This document shows, piece after piece, positions 1 through 8,092 of a stretch of 64,000 bases of DNA. Positions within the stretch are counted from its first letter, which is position 1; each line of letters begins with the position of its first letter. The notes below the pieces were generated by a model. The model was not told where the DNA came from and did no database searches. It saw only the letters and a program-made list of their open reading frames with translations. The DNA comes from Salinispora arenicola (GTDB lineage: Bacteria > Actinomycetota > Actinomycetes > Mycobacteriales > Micromonosporaceae). The position numbers were made by a program, and so were the translations under genes. The DNA lies in the NCBI RefSeq assembly GCF_006716065.1, contig NZ_VFOL01000001.1, positions 2,604,001-2,668,000 of the forward strand. The letters are read 5' to 3'.

Positions 1-1
1 C

Positions 2-241
2 CCGCTGCGCCCTTGGTTCGCCGAACCGGGCGTACCGCCGGCGGCAACCGCGGTCGGCGGGACGGTGGCCCGGGCGCTACTGCCGCCGCTGCTTCGCGGC
101 TACCTCCGGCTCGGCGCCTGGGTCTGCGGCGAGCCGGCGTACGATCCGGACTTCGGGGTCGTCGACTTTTACCTGCTCTTCTCGCTGGACCGGATGAACC
201 CGCGCTACCTGCGGCACTTCCTGGGTGGAGTGCAGCGGTGA
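2..241 (+). CDS. C-terminal part of OlsB-like GNAT N-acyltransferase (partial at window edge)
   Basis: Reading from base 2 gives 79 residues ending in the TGA at 239-241. The segment contains LRLGAWVCGEPAYDPDFG and DFYLLFSLDRMNPRYLRHF, which resemble the C-terminus of ornithine-acyl-ACP N-acyltransferases (OlsB/hemolysin-like Acetyltransf_5 family). The start lies outside the window. The stop overlaps the GTG of the following PlsC-type acyltransferase by four bases, so the two are translationally coupled. In ornithine-lipid synthesis OlsB makes lyso-ornithine lipid and an OlsA-type acyltransferase adds the second acyl chain. The family call rests on a short tail and is an inference. Confidence 0.7.
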   Translation, partial: PLRPWFAEPGVPPAATAVGGTVARALLPPLLRGYLRLGAWVCGEPAYDPDFGVVDFYLLFSLDRMNPRYLRHFLGGVQR

Positions 242-1143
242 CCCGTGGCGGCCACGACCTCTGGCGTCCGACGTCGGGATGCGGCCCGCCGTGCCTGCCG
301 GTCCCCGGTCAGGTGCCGGCGGTCTCCGCAGCCCGGTGGACTGGTCGGCTGGCTGCCGGGCTTGGCATGCTGCTCGTTGGGGTCGGCCTGGCGGCACTGC
401 TCCCACTGCTGCCGGCGCGTGAGCGGCGAACCATGATCCGAGGCTGGGCCCGGGCCACTGCCCGGGCCCTCGGCGTACGCCTGGTGGCTCGGGGTCGGCT
501 GCCGCGGCGGCCCGCGCTACTGGTCGCCAACCATGCTTCCTGGCTGGACGTTCTGGCAGTGCTGGCCGTGGCGCCGGCCTGCCTGGTCGCCAAGAGTGAC
601 ATCCGCGCCTGGCCGGTCATCGGGCGACTCGCCGGGGCTGCCGGGGCCGTCTTCGTCGACCGGACGCGCCCCCGTGACCTGCCAGGCGCGGTGGCGCGGA
701 TGGCCGCCGCGTTGCGTGCCGGTCGGCCCGTCGCGGTGTTTCCGGAGGGAACCACCTGGTGTGGGAGCACGACGGGCTGCCGCCCGGTTGGCGGGTTCCG
801 GCCGGCCGCGTTCCAGGCGGCGATCGACGTGGGCGTGCCGGTGGTGCCGCTGCGACTCGGCTACCGGTGCGCGACGACCGAGGCCACCACGACTGCGGCG
901 TTCCTCGGCGACGAGACCCTGTGGCGGTCGCTGCGGCGGGTGTTGGCCGCCAGGGAACTCGAAGTGTCGGTGGTGGCCACCGCGGCCCTGCACCCGACCC
1001 GCGACACCGACCGCGGGGCGCTGGCTCGGGCTGCCGAGGCAGCGGTACGTCTGCCGCCAGCCCGGCCGCCGCGTCCGCCAGTGCCGGCCCCGCGCCCGGT
1101 CCGGCCGATCCTCCCGGGTGGGACACTCGACCTGGCCGCATGA
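238..1143 (+). CDS. PlsC/OlsA-like 1-acylglycerol-3-phosphate O-acyltransferase family protein
   Basis: This 301-residue protein starts at a GTG that overlaps the upstream stop (GTGA). The frame stays open upstream to base 13, but that extension lies over the coding part of the upstream gene and is not used. It has a hydrophobic N-terminal segment (about residues 42-60), the HX4D motif NHASWLD (H99, D104) and the FPEGTT motif typical of LPLAT/PlsC acyltransferases. The protein probably acts at the cytoplasmic membrane face and transfers an acyl chain to a lyso-lipid. Next to an OlsB-like gene, acylation of lyso-ornithine lipid is the best guess; ordinary phosphatidic acid synthesis is the alternative. 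Confidence 0.85.
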   Translation: MTRGGHDLWRPTSGCGPPCLPVPGQVPAVSAARWTGRLAAGLGMLLVGVGLAALLPLLPARERRTMIRGWARATARALGVRLVARGRLPRRPALLVANHASWLDVLAVLAVAPACLVAKSDIRAWPVIGRLAGAAGAVFVDRTRPRDLPGAVARMAAALRAGRPVAVFPEGTTWCGSTTGCRPVGGFRPAAFQAAIDVGVPVVPLRLGYRCATTEATTTAAFLGDETLWRSLRRVLAARELEVSVVATAALHPTRDTDRGALARAAEAAVRLPPARPPRPPVPAPRPVRPILPGGTLDLAA

Positions 1144-1149
1144 CCGCAT

Positions 1150-1193
1150 CTCACAGAAATCTTCCAGGATTCACCCAGGCGCGTCGCAGTCGG
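1150..1193 (+). promoter_or_regulatory. Four 11-bp-phased CAG repeats upstream of the response regulator
   Basis: CAG trinucleotides occur at 1154, 1165, 1176 and 1187, exactly 11 bp apart, inside units ctcaCAGaaat, cttcCAGgatt, caccCAGgcgc and gtcgCAGtcgg. Head-to-tail 11-bp units are the known binding geometry of OmpR/PhoB-family regulators. The same phasing recurs before htrA at 3486-3518, so this is a likely autoregulatory operator of the adjacent regulator. Confidence 0.6.
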
Positions 1194-1211
1194 GTCGCGG
1201 ATGATGGTGGC

Positions 1212-1913
1212 ATGGCGGCTACCCAGACCGAGGCCCGACTGCTCGTCGTCGAGGACGATCCGAACATTCTCGAGCTGCTCTCCGCGAGCCTGCGGTTCGC
1301 CGGTTTCGACGTGGCGACCGCCACCAGCGGCAGTGCCGCGCTGACCGCCGCGAAGGACCACCGCCCCGATCTGGTCGTGCTGGACGTCATGCTGCCCGAC
1401 CTGGACGGGTTCGAGGTCATTCGGATGATGCGCGAGGGTGGTGCCCGTACCCCCGTTGTCTTCCTGACCGCGCGGGACGCTACCGATGACAAGATTCGGG
1501 GGCTGACCCTGGGCGGCGACGACTACGTGACCAAGCCGTTCAGCCTGGAGGAGTTGACCGCCCGGATCCGGGCGGTGCTGCGCCGCAGCGCCAGCGGCGA
1601 GCAGGCCCCGGCCCGGCTCACCTTCGCCGACCTCGAGCTGGACGAGGAGGCGCACGAGGTGCACCGGGCGGGGCAGCGGGTACAGCTGTCGCCGACGGAG
1701 TTCAAGCTGCTGCGGTACCTGATGCTCAACGCCAACCGGGTGCTCTCCAAGGCGCAGATCCTCGACCACGTCTGGAACTACGACTTCCGGGGCGACGACA
1801 ACATCGTCGAGTCGTACATCTCGTACCTCCGACGTAAGGTCGACAACACCCAGCCCCGGTTGATCCACACCCTCCGCGGGGTCGGGTACGTGCTCCGCAA
1901 GCCGGCGGCGTGA
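1212..1913 (+). CDS. OmpR/PhoB-family response regulator, PhoP-like
   Basis: The protein has 233 residues, with an N-terminal receiver domain (acidic pocket VVEDD, phospho-acceptor D58 in VLDVMLPDLDG, Lys of TKPFS) and a C-terminal winged helix ending RLIHTLRGVGYVLRKP. ATG at 1212 is the first in-frame start that leaves the 11-bp repeats upstream; ATGs at 1201 and 1204 are in another frame. The segment LTARDATDDKIRGLTLGGDDYVTKPFSLEE closely resembles mycobacterial PhoP from memory. The following kinase gene overlaps the stop by four bases. Likely targets are its own promoter and htrA. Confidence 0.95.
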   Translation: MAATQTEARLLVVEDDPNILELLSASLRFAGFDVATATSGSAALTAAKDHRPDLVVLDVMLPDLDGFEVIRMMREGGARTPVVFLTARDATDDKIRGLTLGGDDYVTKPFSLEELTARIRAVLRRSASGEQAPARLTFADLELDEEAHEVHRAGQRVQLSPTEFKLLRYLMLNANRVLSKAQILDHVWNYDFRGDDNIVESYISYLRRKVDNTQPRLIHTLRGVGYVLRKPAA

Positions 1914-3487
1914 ACACCGTCTCACAGGCGAAGGCCGGGCTGCGGAGGATCCCGCTCCTGGTCAAGCTGATCGCCGCGGTCCTGGCGCTGGTGGCGGTCG
2001 CGCTTCTGGTGATCAGCACACTGACCACGTTCTTCCTCCGTAGCTATCTGATCCAGCAGGTGGACGGAGAGCTGGAGTTTTCGGCCAAGAATCTCAAAAC
2101 GAGCAGCAACATCGAATCGGGGTTCCTGACGTTCCCCACGGATCGTCTGGCCGTTTTCCCGACGGACTACCTCATCGTCATGACGAGTGCCAGAACCGGC
2201 CTGGTCGACCGCGAGGGGTGGGACGCAAGCCGGTTTGAGAGGCGGGACCTGCCACTGGTGCCGACGGACGCCGCGGGTTTCCAGCGGCTGGCCGGTGAGC
2301 CGTTCACCGTTCGCGGGCGGGACAGCGACGTGCACTGGCGAATGCTCTACACGGAGCTGCCCAGCGGAGAGTGGCTGGCCGTCGGGCAGCACCTGACCGA
2401 CGTGGATCAGGCCGTCAAGCGGCTGGTCTGGACCGACCTGCTGGTCGGCACGTCGGTGTTGATCCTGCTCGCCTCGGTCGGTGCGGCGATCGTCCGCACC
2501 AGTCTGAAGCCGCTCGTCGAGATCGAGCGGACCGCTGCCGCGATCGCCGGCGGCGATCTGACCCGCCGGGTGCCGGACCCCGAGGCGGGCAACCCGCGGC
2601 CGAACTCGGAGCTGGGGCGCCTGTCCCGCGCGCTCAACACGATGCTCACCCAGATCGAGGCGGCTTTCACCGCCCGCGCCGCCTCGGAGACCGCGGCCCG
2701 CGCCGCCGAATCCGCAGCTCGGGACGCCGCAATGAACGCCCAGGCGTCCGAGTCCCGAGCCCGGCGCTCCGAGGAGCGGATGCGGCAGTTCGTCGCGGAC
2801 GCCTCGCACGAGCTGCGCACCCCGTTGACCACTATCCGGGGGTTCGCCGAGCTGTTCCGGCAGGGCGCCGCGCGCAGTCCCGAGCAGACCGGCGACCTGC
2901 TGCGCCGGATCGAGGACGAGGCGGCCCGGATGGGTCTGCTGGTGGAGGACCTGCTGTTGCTCGCCCGGCTCGATCGTGAGCGTCCGCTGGCGCCGGCCCC
3001 GGTCGAACTACCGGTGCTGGCCGCCGACGCGGTGGAGGCGGCCCGAGCGGTGGCACCGGACCGACGGATCCACCTGGACATCGCTGCGGGTTCCGGACCC
3101 CTGGTGGTGTACGGCGACGACGCCCGACTGCGGCAGGTGATCGGCAACCTGATGACCAACGCCCTGACGCACACCCCGCCGGAGGCGTCGGTGACCCTCC
3201 GGCTGCGGTCCGAGCCCGGTCAGTTGGCGGTGGTGGAGGTGGCCGACACCGGGCCGGGACTCTCCGATGAGCAGGCCGAGCGCGTGTTCGAGCGCTTCTA
3301 CCGGGTGGACGCGGCCCGTACCCGACGGGCCGGCGGCAACACCGGGACCGGGCTGGGCCTGGCGATCGTCGCCGCCTTGGTGGCCGCGCACGGGGGAACG
3401 GTCGAGGTGGCGGAGACTCCGGGCGGAGGTGCGACGTTCCGGGTCCGGTTGCCCCTGGCGTCGGCTCCCGCCGGTGACGAGGTGTAA
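1910..3487 (+). CDS. Membrane sensor histidine kinase
   Basis: The 525-residue protein starts at a GTG that overlaps the regulator stop. It has two membrane segments (about residues 18-42 and 175-197) flanking an extracytoplasmic sensor of about 130 residues, then a HAMP domain. An alanine-rich coiled linker follows, then the H box ASHELRTPLTT with phospho-acceptor His300, an N box (NLMTNALTHTP) and G boxes (DTGPGL, GTGLGLAIV). It should phosphorylate the upstream PhoP-like regulator. The coding region ends 60 bp before htrA, whose promoter carries the same CAG repeats, which suggests an envelope-stress or cell-surface role; the stimulus cannot be read from the sequence. Confidence 0.95.
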   Translation: MNTVSQAKAGLRRIPLLVKLIAAVLALVAVALLVISTLTTFFLRSYLIQQVDGELEFSAKNLKTSSNIESGFLTFPTDRLAVFPTDYLIVMTSARTGLVDREGWDASRFERRDLPLVPTDAAGFQRLAGEPFTVRGRDSDVHWRMLYTELPSGEWLAVGQHLTDVDQAVKRLVWTDLLVGTSVLILLASVGAAIVRTSLKPLVEIERTAAAIAGGDLTRRVPDPEAGNPRPNSELGRLSRALNTMLTQIEAAFTARAASETAARAAESAARDAAMNAQASESRARRSEERMRQFVADASHELRTPLTTIRGFAELFRQGAARSPEQTGDLLRRIEDEAARMGLLVEDLLLLARLDRERPLAPAPVELPVLAADAVEAARAVAPDRRIHLDIAAGSGPLVVYGDDARLRQVIGNLMTNALTHTPPEASVTLRLRSEPGQLAVVEVADTGPGLSDEQAERVFERFYRVDAARTRRAGGNTGTGLGLAIVAALVAAHGGTVEVAETPGGGATFRVRLPLASAPAGDEV

Positions 3488-3518
3488 TTCAGCCAACCCA
3501 CAGGTGGATTTCAGGCCG
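3486..3518 (+). promoter_or_regulatory. Three 11-bp-phased CAG repeats upstream of htrA
   Basis: CAG occurs at 3490, 3501 and 3512, in units aattCAGccaa, cccaCAGgtgg and atttCAGgccg. Spacing is exactly 11 bp, as in the response-regulator promoter at 1150-1193. The array ends about 30 bp before the htrA ATG. It is the expected layout for activation of htrA by the upstream two-component system. Confidence 0.6.
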
Positions 3519-3547
3519 ATTGAAGTGGCAGGGGAGAAGATGGTGCC

Positions 3548-5092
3548 ATGACCGACTACGAGTCCGACCCACAGCGCCGGCAGGCCCCCGGGGACGCCGA
3601 GCCGTCGCACCCCACCGTCGATCTGCCCCGCCTCGAGCGCGCCCAGTCCGACTCCTCGGCCTCGGTCTCCGATGCGGCTTCCCCGGCGAGCCCCGCCGCG
3701 CCGTCCGTCGGCGCCCCGACTGACCCCACTGACGCCCGGTCCGGCTCGGACGAGCCCGCTGTCGAGAGCCCCGTACCGGCCGCAAACGCGTCGCCGTCCG
3801 CCGACCCCTCCGCGCCGCGATATCCCCAGTTCGGTGTCGGGCCCGCTGGCGGGCACGGTGGGCACCCGCACCCACCCGGCTATCCGCAACACCCGAACCC
3901 GGCCACCCTCTGGTATGGGCAGCAGAGCGCCGGCTGGAGCGGGGGGCAACCCGGCGGGTACGGCCAGCCCTATCAGCCGGGCCAGCCGGCGCACCTGGCC
4001 GGGGCGTCCATGCCGCCGTGGGCGGCGCCGCAGAGCGGCCCGCGCTCCGGCGGCCGGGTGGCGAAGTTCGTCGGCGCTGGCGTTGCGGTGGTCGCCCTGA
4101 TGTTCGGCTCTGGCGTTGCCGGCGGCGCACTCGCGCTCGCCCTCGCCGGCGACTCCGGCATCACCCGAACCTACTCGGCGGCCCCGATCATCGATGGTGC
4201 CGACCTGCCGCGCATCGCCGCCGCGGTGCAGCCCAGTGTGGTGTCGATCGGCACCGGCAACGGCGAGGGCTCGGGTGTGATCCTCAGCACCGACGGCTAC
4301 GTGCTGACCAACAACCATGTGATCGCCTCGGCGAGCGGCGGCACCGTGCTGGTGACCTTCGCCGACGGCGAGACGGCGCAGGCGAAGATCGTCGGCACCG
4401 ACCCGAAGACCGACCTGGCCGTCGTCAAGGCATCCGGGGTCAGCGACCTGACGCCGGCGACGTTCGGCGACAGCGACGCGATGCAGGTCGGCGACCAGGT
4501 CCTCGCCCTGGGTAGCCCGTTGGGCTTGCAGGGATCGGTGACCGCGGGCATTCTCAGCGCGCGGGACCGCACCATCCAGGCCGGTGGCTCGCCGCAGGAC
4601 CCGCGCCAGGGGGTCACCTCGATCTCCGGGTTGCTGCAGACCGATGCGCCGATCAACCCCGGTAACTCCGGTGGCGCGCTGGTCAACACCCGGGGTGAGG
4701 TGATCGGGATCAACACGGCGATCGCCACCAGCGGTCAGGGCAGCACCGGCAACATCGGGGTCGGTTTCGCCATCCCCAGTAACAAGGCCAATGACGTCGC
4801 CGGGAAGCTGCAACGGGGGGAGAAGGTCTCTCACCCCACCCTCGGTGTCAGCGTCACCACCGCCGACGGCGGTGGCGCCCTGGTGGCCGAGGTCCTCCCC
4901 GACAGTGCCGCCGAGCGGGCCGGTCTCCAGCGCGGTGACGTCATCACCCGGTTTGGTGACAAGGCGATCGACGGCTCCGACGACCTGGTCGCCGAAGTCC
5001 AGGCCGGCAAGGTGGGTGACCGGGTCGATGTGACGTACAAACGCAACAATGCCGAAGCGACGGCAACCGTGACGCTCGCCGAAGCGTCCTAG
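3548..5092 (+). CDS. HtrA/DegP-family membrane-anchored serine protease
   Basis: The 514-residue protein has a long proline- and acid-rich cytoplasmic N-terminus (about residues 1-175), one membrane segment (about 177-203), a trypsin-like protease domain and a C-terminal PDZ domain. The catalytic triad is visible as His257 (NNHV), Asp289 (TDLAV) and Ser374 (GNSGGAL). The start ATG at 3548 follows AGGGGAGAAG. The architecture matches actinobacterial PepD/HtrA quality-control proteases that act outside the membrane. Its promoter carries the same phased repeats as the upstream regulator gene, so control by that two-component system is likely. A 20-bp-stem hairpin follows the stop. Confidence 0.95.
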   Translation: MTDYESDPQRRQAPGDAEPSHPTVDLPRLERAQSDSSASVSDAASPASPAAPSVGAPTDPTDARSGSDEPAVESPVPAANASPSADPSAPRYPQFGVGPAGGHGGHPHPPGYPQHPNPATLWYGQQSAGWSGGQPGGYGQPYQPGQPAHLAGASMPPWAAPQSGPRSGGRVAKFVGAGVAVVALMFGSGVAGGALALALAGDSGITRTYSAAPIIDGADLPRIAAAVQPSVVSIGTGNGEGSGVILSTDGYVLTNNHVIASASGGTVLVTFADGETAQAKIVGTDPKTDLAVVKASGVSDLTPATFGDSDAMQVGDQVLALGSPLGLQGSVTAGILSARDRTIQAGGSPQDPRQGVTSISGLLQTDAPINPGNSGGALVNTRGEVIGINTAIATSGQGSTGNIGVGFAIPSNKANDVAGKLQRGEKVSHPTLGVSVTTADGGGALVAEVLPDSAAERAGLQRGDVITRFGDKAIDGSDDLVAEVQAGKVGDRVDVTYKRNNAEATATVTLAEAS

Positions 5093-5146
5093 AGGGTGAC
5101 GCTCGTCCAGGGCGTCGTGCGAAACGGGACTTTCCTCCTCCCTCCA

Positions 5147-5191
5147 GCGGCGGGTGGTGGAGCCAAGGGGGTTGGCTCCACCACCCGCCGC
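5147..5191 (+). terminator. Perfect 20-bp-stem hairpin after htrA
   Basis: Arms 5147-5166 and 5172-5191 are perfectly complementary around a five-G loop. There is no clear T run, only CACCTTTC. Long U-less hairpins of this kind are typical intrinsic terminators of high-GC actinobacteria. Confidence 0.7.
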
Positions 5192-5207
5192 ACCTTTCGA
5201 TGGTGAT

Positions 5208-5230
5208 GGTTCACCCAAGGCGGGTGAACC
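5208..5230 (+). promoter_or_regulatory. 9-bp inverted repeat before the BON gene
   Basis: GGTTCACCC (5208-5216) and GGGTGAACC (5222-5230) form a perfect dyad with a 5-base spacer, lying 65 bp before the BON-protein ATG. It could be an operator or a small hairpin. No regulator for it is evident in the window. Confidence 0.4.
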
Positions 5231-5294
5231 ACAGTCACCCCGGTTCCGGGCACCGTCGAGTGCACCAGAACCGGCAGGCATATCGGGGGGAACG

Positions 5295-5960
5295 ATGGCC
5301 AGGGCCGTCCGGACTGACGTGCGGATCCAGCGGGATGTGGTGGCGGAGCTGGCCTGGGATCCCCGGGTCGAGCCACAGGAGGTCGGAGTCACCGTCGACG
5401 ACGGGGTGGTGACGCTGACCGGCTGGGTTGACGGCCTCGCCCGGAAGTGGGCGGCGCAACGCTGCGCGCAGCGGGTACGTGGGGTGCGGGCGGTCGCCGA
5501 CGAACTGGAGGTCCGACCGCCCGGTGACGAGCGGTACACCGACCGGGAGATCGGGATCGCCGTGAGTCGGGCGTTGGAGTGGGACAGCTTCGTGCCGGCG
5601 GAGCGGCTCGACGTCACGGTGGCGAACGGTTGGGTGATTCTGCGTGGCGATGTGGAGTTCGGCTGGCAGCGGCGGACTGCGGAGGCCGAGGTGCGGCGGC
5701 TGCGCGGCGTACGTGGGGTGACGAATCTGGTCGCGGCTCGGCCCGCTGGTGCTGCGGATGGGGAGCGGATCCGGCGCGAGGTCCAGCGGGCCCTGTCGCG
5801 TGGGCTCGGCACCGAACGGGTGACGGTGGACGTGGACGGGAGCACTGTTGTCCTCAACGGTGTGGTGCGGTCGTGGTGGGAACGGGATCAGGCCGAGCGG
5901 ACGGCCTGGTCGGCGGAGGGCGTTCAGGCGGTGCGGGACCGACTTCTTGTGGGGGGTTGA
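5295..5960 (+). CDS. BON-domain protein (three BON repeats)
   Basis: The start ATG at 5295 follows a GGGGGG ribosome-binding stretch; an upstream in-frame GTG at 5154 lies inside the htrA terminator and is rejected. The 221-residue protein consists of three BON (OsmY-type) modules at about residues 10-78, 80-150 and 152-221, each with the signature V.V..G.V.L.G.V pattern. There is no signal peptide, so it is probably cytoplasmic. BON domains are thought to bind phospholipid or other envelope ligands, and OsmY-type proteins are stress-associated. The position after the sensor/HtrA locus fits envelope stress, but no specific function can be assigned. Confidence 0.85.
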   Translation: MARAVRTDVRIQRDVVAELAWDPRVEPQEVGVTVDDGVVTLTGWVDGLARKWAAQRCAQRVRGVRAVADELEVRPPGDERYTDREIGIAVSRALEWDSFVPAERLDVTVANGWVILRGDVEFGWQRRTAEAEVRRLRGVRGVTNLVAARPAGAADGERIRREVQRALSRGLGTERVTVDVDGSTVVLNGVVRSWWERDQAERTAWSAEGVQAVRDRLLVGG

Positions 5961-6074
5961 CTGCCCGGCTTGTCCGGTTTAGCTGGGGTGGCAACCGGGA
6001 AACCGTTCGATCGGCAGCCGAGCTGACGACGCGGGGTGGACGGTGCGGCCCACCAGGGGCCGGAGGGGGGACTC

Positions 6075-7181
6075 GTGGCGCGCAACCGCGGGGACAACAG
6101 CTCGGCCGGACGGCCACTACGGATCGCGATGGTGGTCCCGCCGTGGCTGTCGGTGCCGCCGCCCGGCTACGGCGGCTTGGAGCACGTGGTCGCCGGCCTG
6201 GTGGACGGGCTGATCGCCCGGGGTCACACGGTGACCCTGTTCGGGGCGGGTGAGCGGACCGACACCGCCGCCCGTTTCGTCTCGACCGACGCCGAGCTGA
6301 AGTTCCAGCGGATCGGCGAGGCACTGCCCGAACTGGCCCACCTCGTTCAGGTGAATCAGCTGGTTGGTCCGGAGCAGTTCGATGTGGTTCACGACCACAC
6401 CACGATCGGTCCCCTGCTGGCCGGGCGGCGGGCGGTGCCCACCGTCGCCACCGTGCACGGCAATCCGGTCGGGGAGTACGGGACCGTACTCGGTGACATC
6501 GACCGGAGCGTGGGCCTGGTAGCCATCTCCCACGCCCAACGGCGGCTCAACCTGCGGCTGCCGTGGGTCGGCACGGTGCACAACGCGCTGGACGTCGACG
6601 ACATCCCGCACAAGCGGACACCGAGCCACGGGCCGGTGCTCTGGCTGGCCCGGTTCAGTCCGGACAAGGGTCCCGACCTCGCCATCCGCGCCTGCCGGAA
6701 CGCCGGCCTGCCGTTGGTGCTCGCCGGAAAGTGCAACGAACCGGACGAACGCCGCTACTACCACGACGTGGTGCAGCCGATGCTGGGCGACGACATCACG
6801 GTGGTCCTCGACGCTGACCGGCGGGACGCGTTCCGCCTGCTCCTCGAAGCCCGATGCCTGGTCATGCCGATCCAGTGGGAGGAACCGTTCGGCATCGTCA
6901 TGCTGGAGGCGATGGCCACCGGAACCCCGGTGGTGGCACTACGCCGGGGTGCCGTGCCGGAGCTGGTCGTGCCCGGCCGCACCGGACTGATCTGCGAGCA
7001 CGTGGACGAACTGCCGGGGGCGCTGCGCGTGGCGAGTCGACTGGATCCGGGCGTGTGCGTCGCCCATGTGGTGGAGAACTTCTCCACCGCCCGGCTGGTT
7101 GATGGCTACGAGACGGTGTTCCAGCGGTTCGTCTCGGCAGTGGTCCCGGCACGGGAACCCGCCCCCATCACGTTCCGTTGA
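6075..7181 (+). CDS. GT4-family glycosyltransferase
   Basis: The start is the GTG at 6075, preceded by a strong GGAGGGGGG site; a GTG at 6036 in the same frame has no such site. The 368-residue protein has the two-lobed GT-B fold pattern: an N-terminal YGGLEHVVAGL acceptor-side loop and a C-terminal EX7E motif, EEPFGIVMLEAMATGTPVVA, typical of retaining GT4 enzymes. It probably transfers a sugar from a nucleotide donor to a cell-surface glycolipid or polysaccharide. Donor and acceptor are not evident, and the neighbours are lipid-metabolism genes rather than a polysaccharide cluster. Confidence 0.85.
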   Translation: MARNRGDNSSAGRPLRIAMVVPPWLSVPPPGYGGLEHVVAGLVDGLIARGHTVTLFGAGERTDTAARFVSTDAELKFQRIGEALPELAHLVQVNQLVGPEQFDVVHDHTTIGPLLAGRRAVPTVATVHGNPVGEYGTVLGDIDRSVGLVAISHAQRRLNLRLPWVGTVHNALDVDDIPHKRTPSHGPVLWLARFSPDKGPDLAIRACRNAGLPLVLAGKCNEPDERRYYHDVVQPMLGDDITVVLDADRRDAFRLLLEARCLVMPIQWEEPFGIVMLEAMATGTPVVALRRGAVPELVVPGRTGLICEHVDELPGALRVASRLDPGVCVAHVVENFSTARLVDGYETVFQRFVSAVVPAREPAPITFR

Positions 7182-7261
7182 GGCGGCGACCGGATCAGGA
7201 CCGCGCGAGGGGACGGTGATGGCCACCGAGCGTGCGGCACGGCCATGCCAGGATGGCAGCT

Positions 7262-8092
7262 ATGTTGCGGGGACCGGTGGCGTTCGTGCTCGGGGGCGGC
7301 GGCGTCCTCGGCGCGGTTGAGGTGGGCATGCTGCGGGCTCTGTTCCGCGCCGACATTCGACCAGACCTGGTGCTCGGCACGTCGATCGGCGCGGTCAACG
7401 GTGCCCTGGTGGCCGCCGACCCGTCCACCGCGGTCACCGACCGCCTGGTCCGGCTGTGGGCCTCCCCCGAGGCGAGCGAGGTGTACGGCGACTCGGTGGC
7501 GCGGCAGCTTCGCCGGTTCGCCGCGCGGACCCACCTGCACTCGCCGCGGCCGCTCCGCAAACTGTTGGAGCGGGAACTCGGCGCCGGCACCACCTTCGCG
7601 GACCTGCGGGTGCCCTTCCGCTGCTGTGCGGCGAACATCGAGCGTGCGGCCGAGCACTGGTTCCATACCGGCCCCGTGGTGCCGGCCGTCCTCGCCAGCG
7701 CCTCCGTGCCGGGCCTCCTCCCACCGTCCCAAATCGACGGCCAGCACTACATCGACGGGGGCGTGGTCAACTCGATCCCCATCGGCGAGGCGGTGGCTGC
7801 CGGCGCCACCCAGATCTTCGTTCTCCAGGTGGGCCGGATCGAACGCGAGCTCAGCCCACCGCGGCGTCCCTGGGAGATCGCCCAGGTCGCGTTCGAGATC
7901 TCCCGCCGGCATCGGTTTGCCCGCGAGTTGGCCGCCGTGCCCGACGGAGTCCAGGTGCATGTGCTGCCGACCGGAGGGCGCCAGTCTCGCGACGACTCGC
8001 CGTGGGCGTACCGGGACATGGCGGCGGTGGGGCGGCGGATCAGTCGGGCCTACACCGCGTCCCGGCACTACCTGGCCCAACTGGACCGCTGA
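7262..8092 (+). CDS. Patatin-like phospholipase
   Basis: The 276-residue protein carries all patatin hallmarks: the oxyanion loop GGGGVLG near the N-terminus, the nucleophile elbow GTSIG and the catalytic Asp in DGGVVNS. ATG at 7262 is chosen because AGGA lies about ten bases upstream; ATG 7253 and GTG 7232 are possible longer starts. Patatins are serine lipases that hydrolyse phospholipids or acylglycerols. The last base of the stop is also the first base of the next ATG (TGATG), coupling it to a PlsC-like acyltransferase. The pair could act in lipid turnover and re-acylation, which is inference. Confidence 0.9.
   Translation: MLRGPVAFVLGGGGVLGAVEVGMLRALFRADIRPDLVLGTSIGAVNGALVAADPSTAVTDRLVRLWASPEASEVYGDSVARQLRRFAARTHLHSPRPLRKLLERELGAGTTFADLRVPFRCCAANIERAAEHWFHTGPVVPAVLASASVPGLLPPSQIDGQHYIDGGVVNSIPIGEAVAAGATQIFVLQVGRIERELSPPRRPWEIAQVAFEISRRHRFARELAAVPDGVQVHVLPTGGRQSRDDSPWAYRDMAAVGRRISRAYTASRHYLAQLDR

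Noticed and set aside
13..237. Upstream in-frame extension of the PlsC-like gene
   Set aside because: It overlaps the coding tail of an OlsB-like protein in another frame, which has far better protein character.
3008..5857. 949-codon open frame on the minus strand opposite the kinase and htrA
   Set aside because: It is an antisense shadow typical of high-GC DNA; the plus-strand genes have full domain matches.
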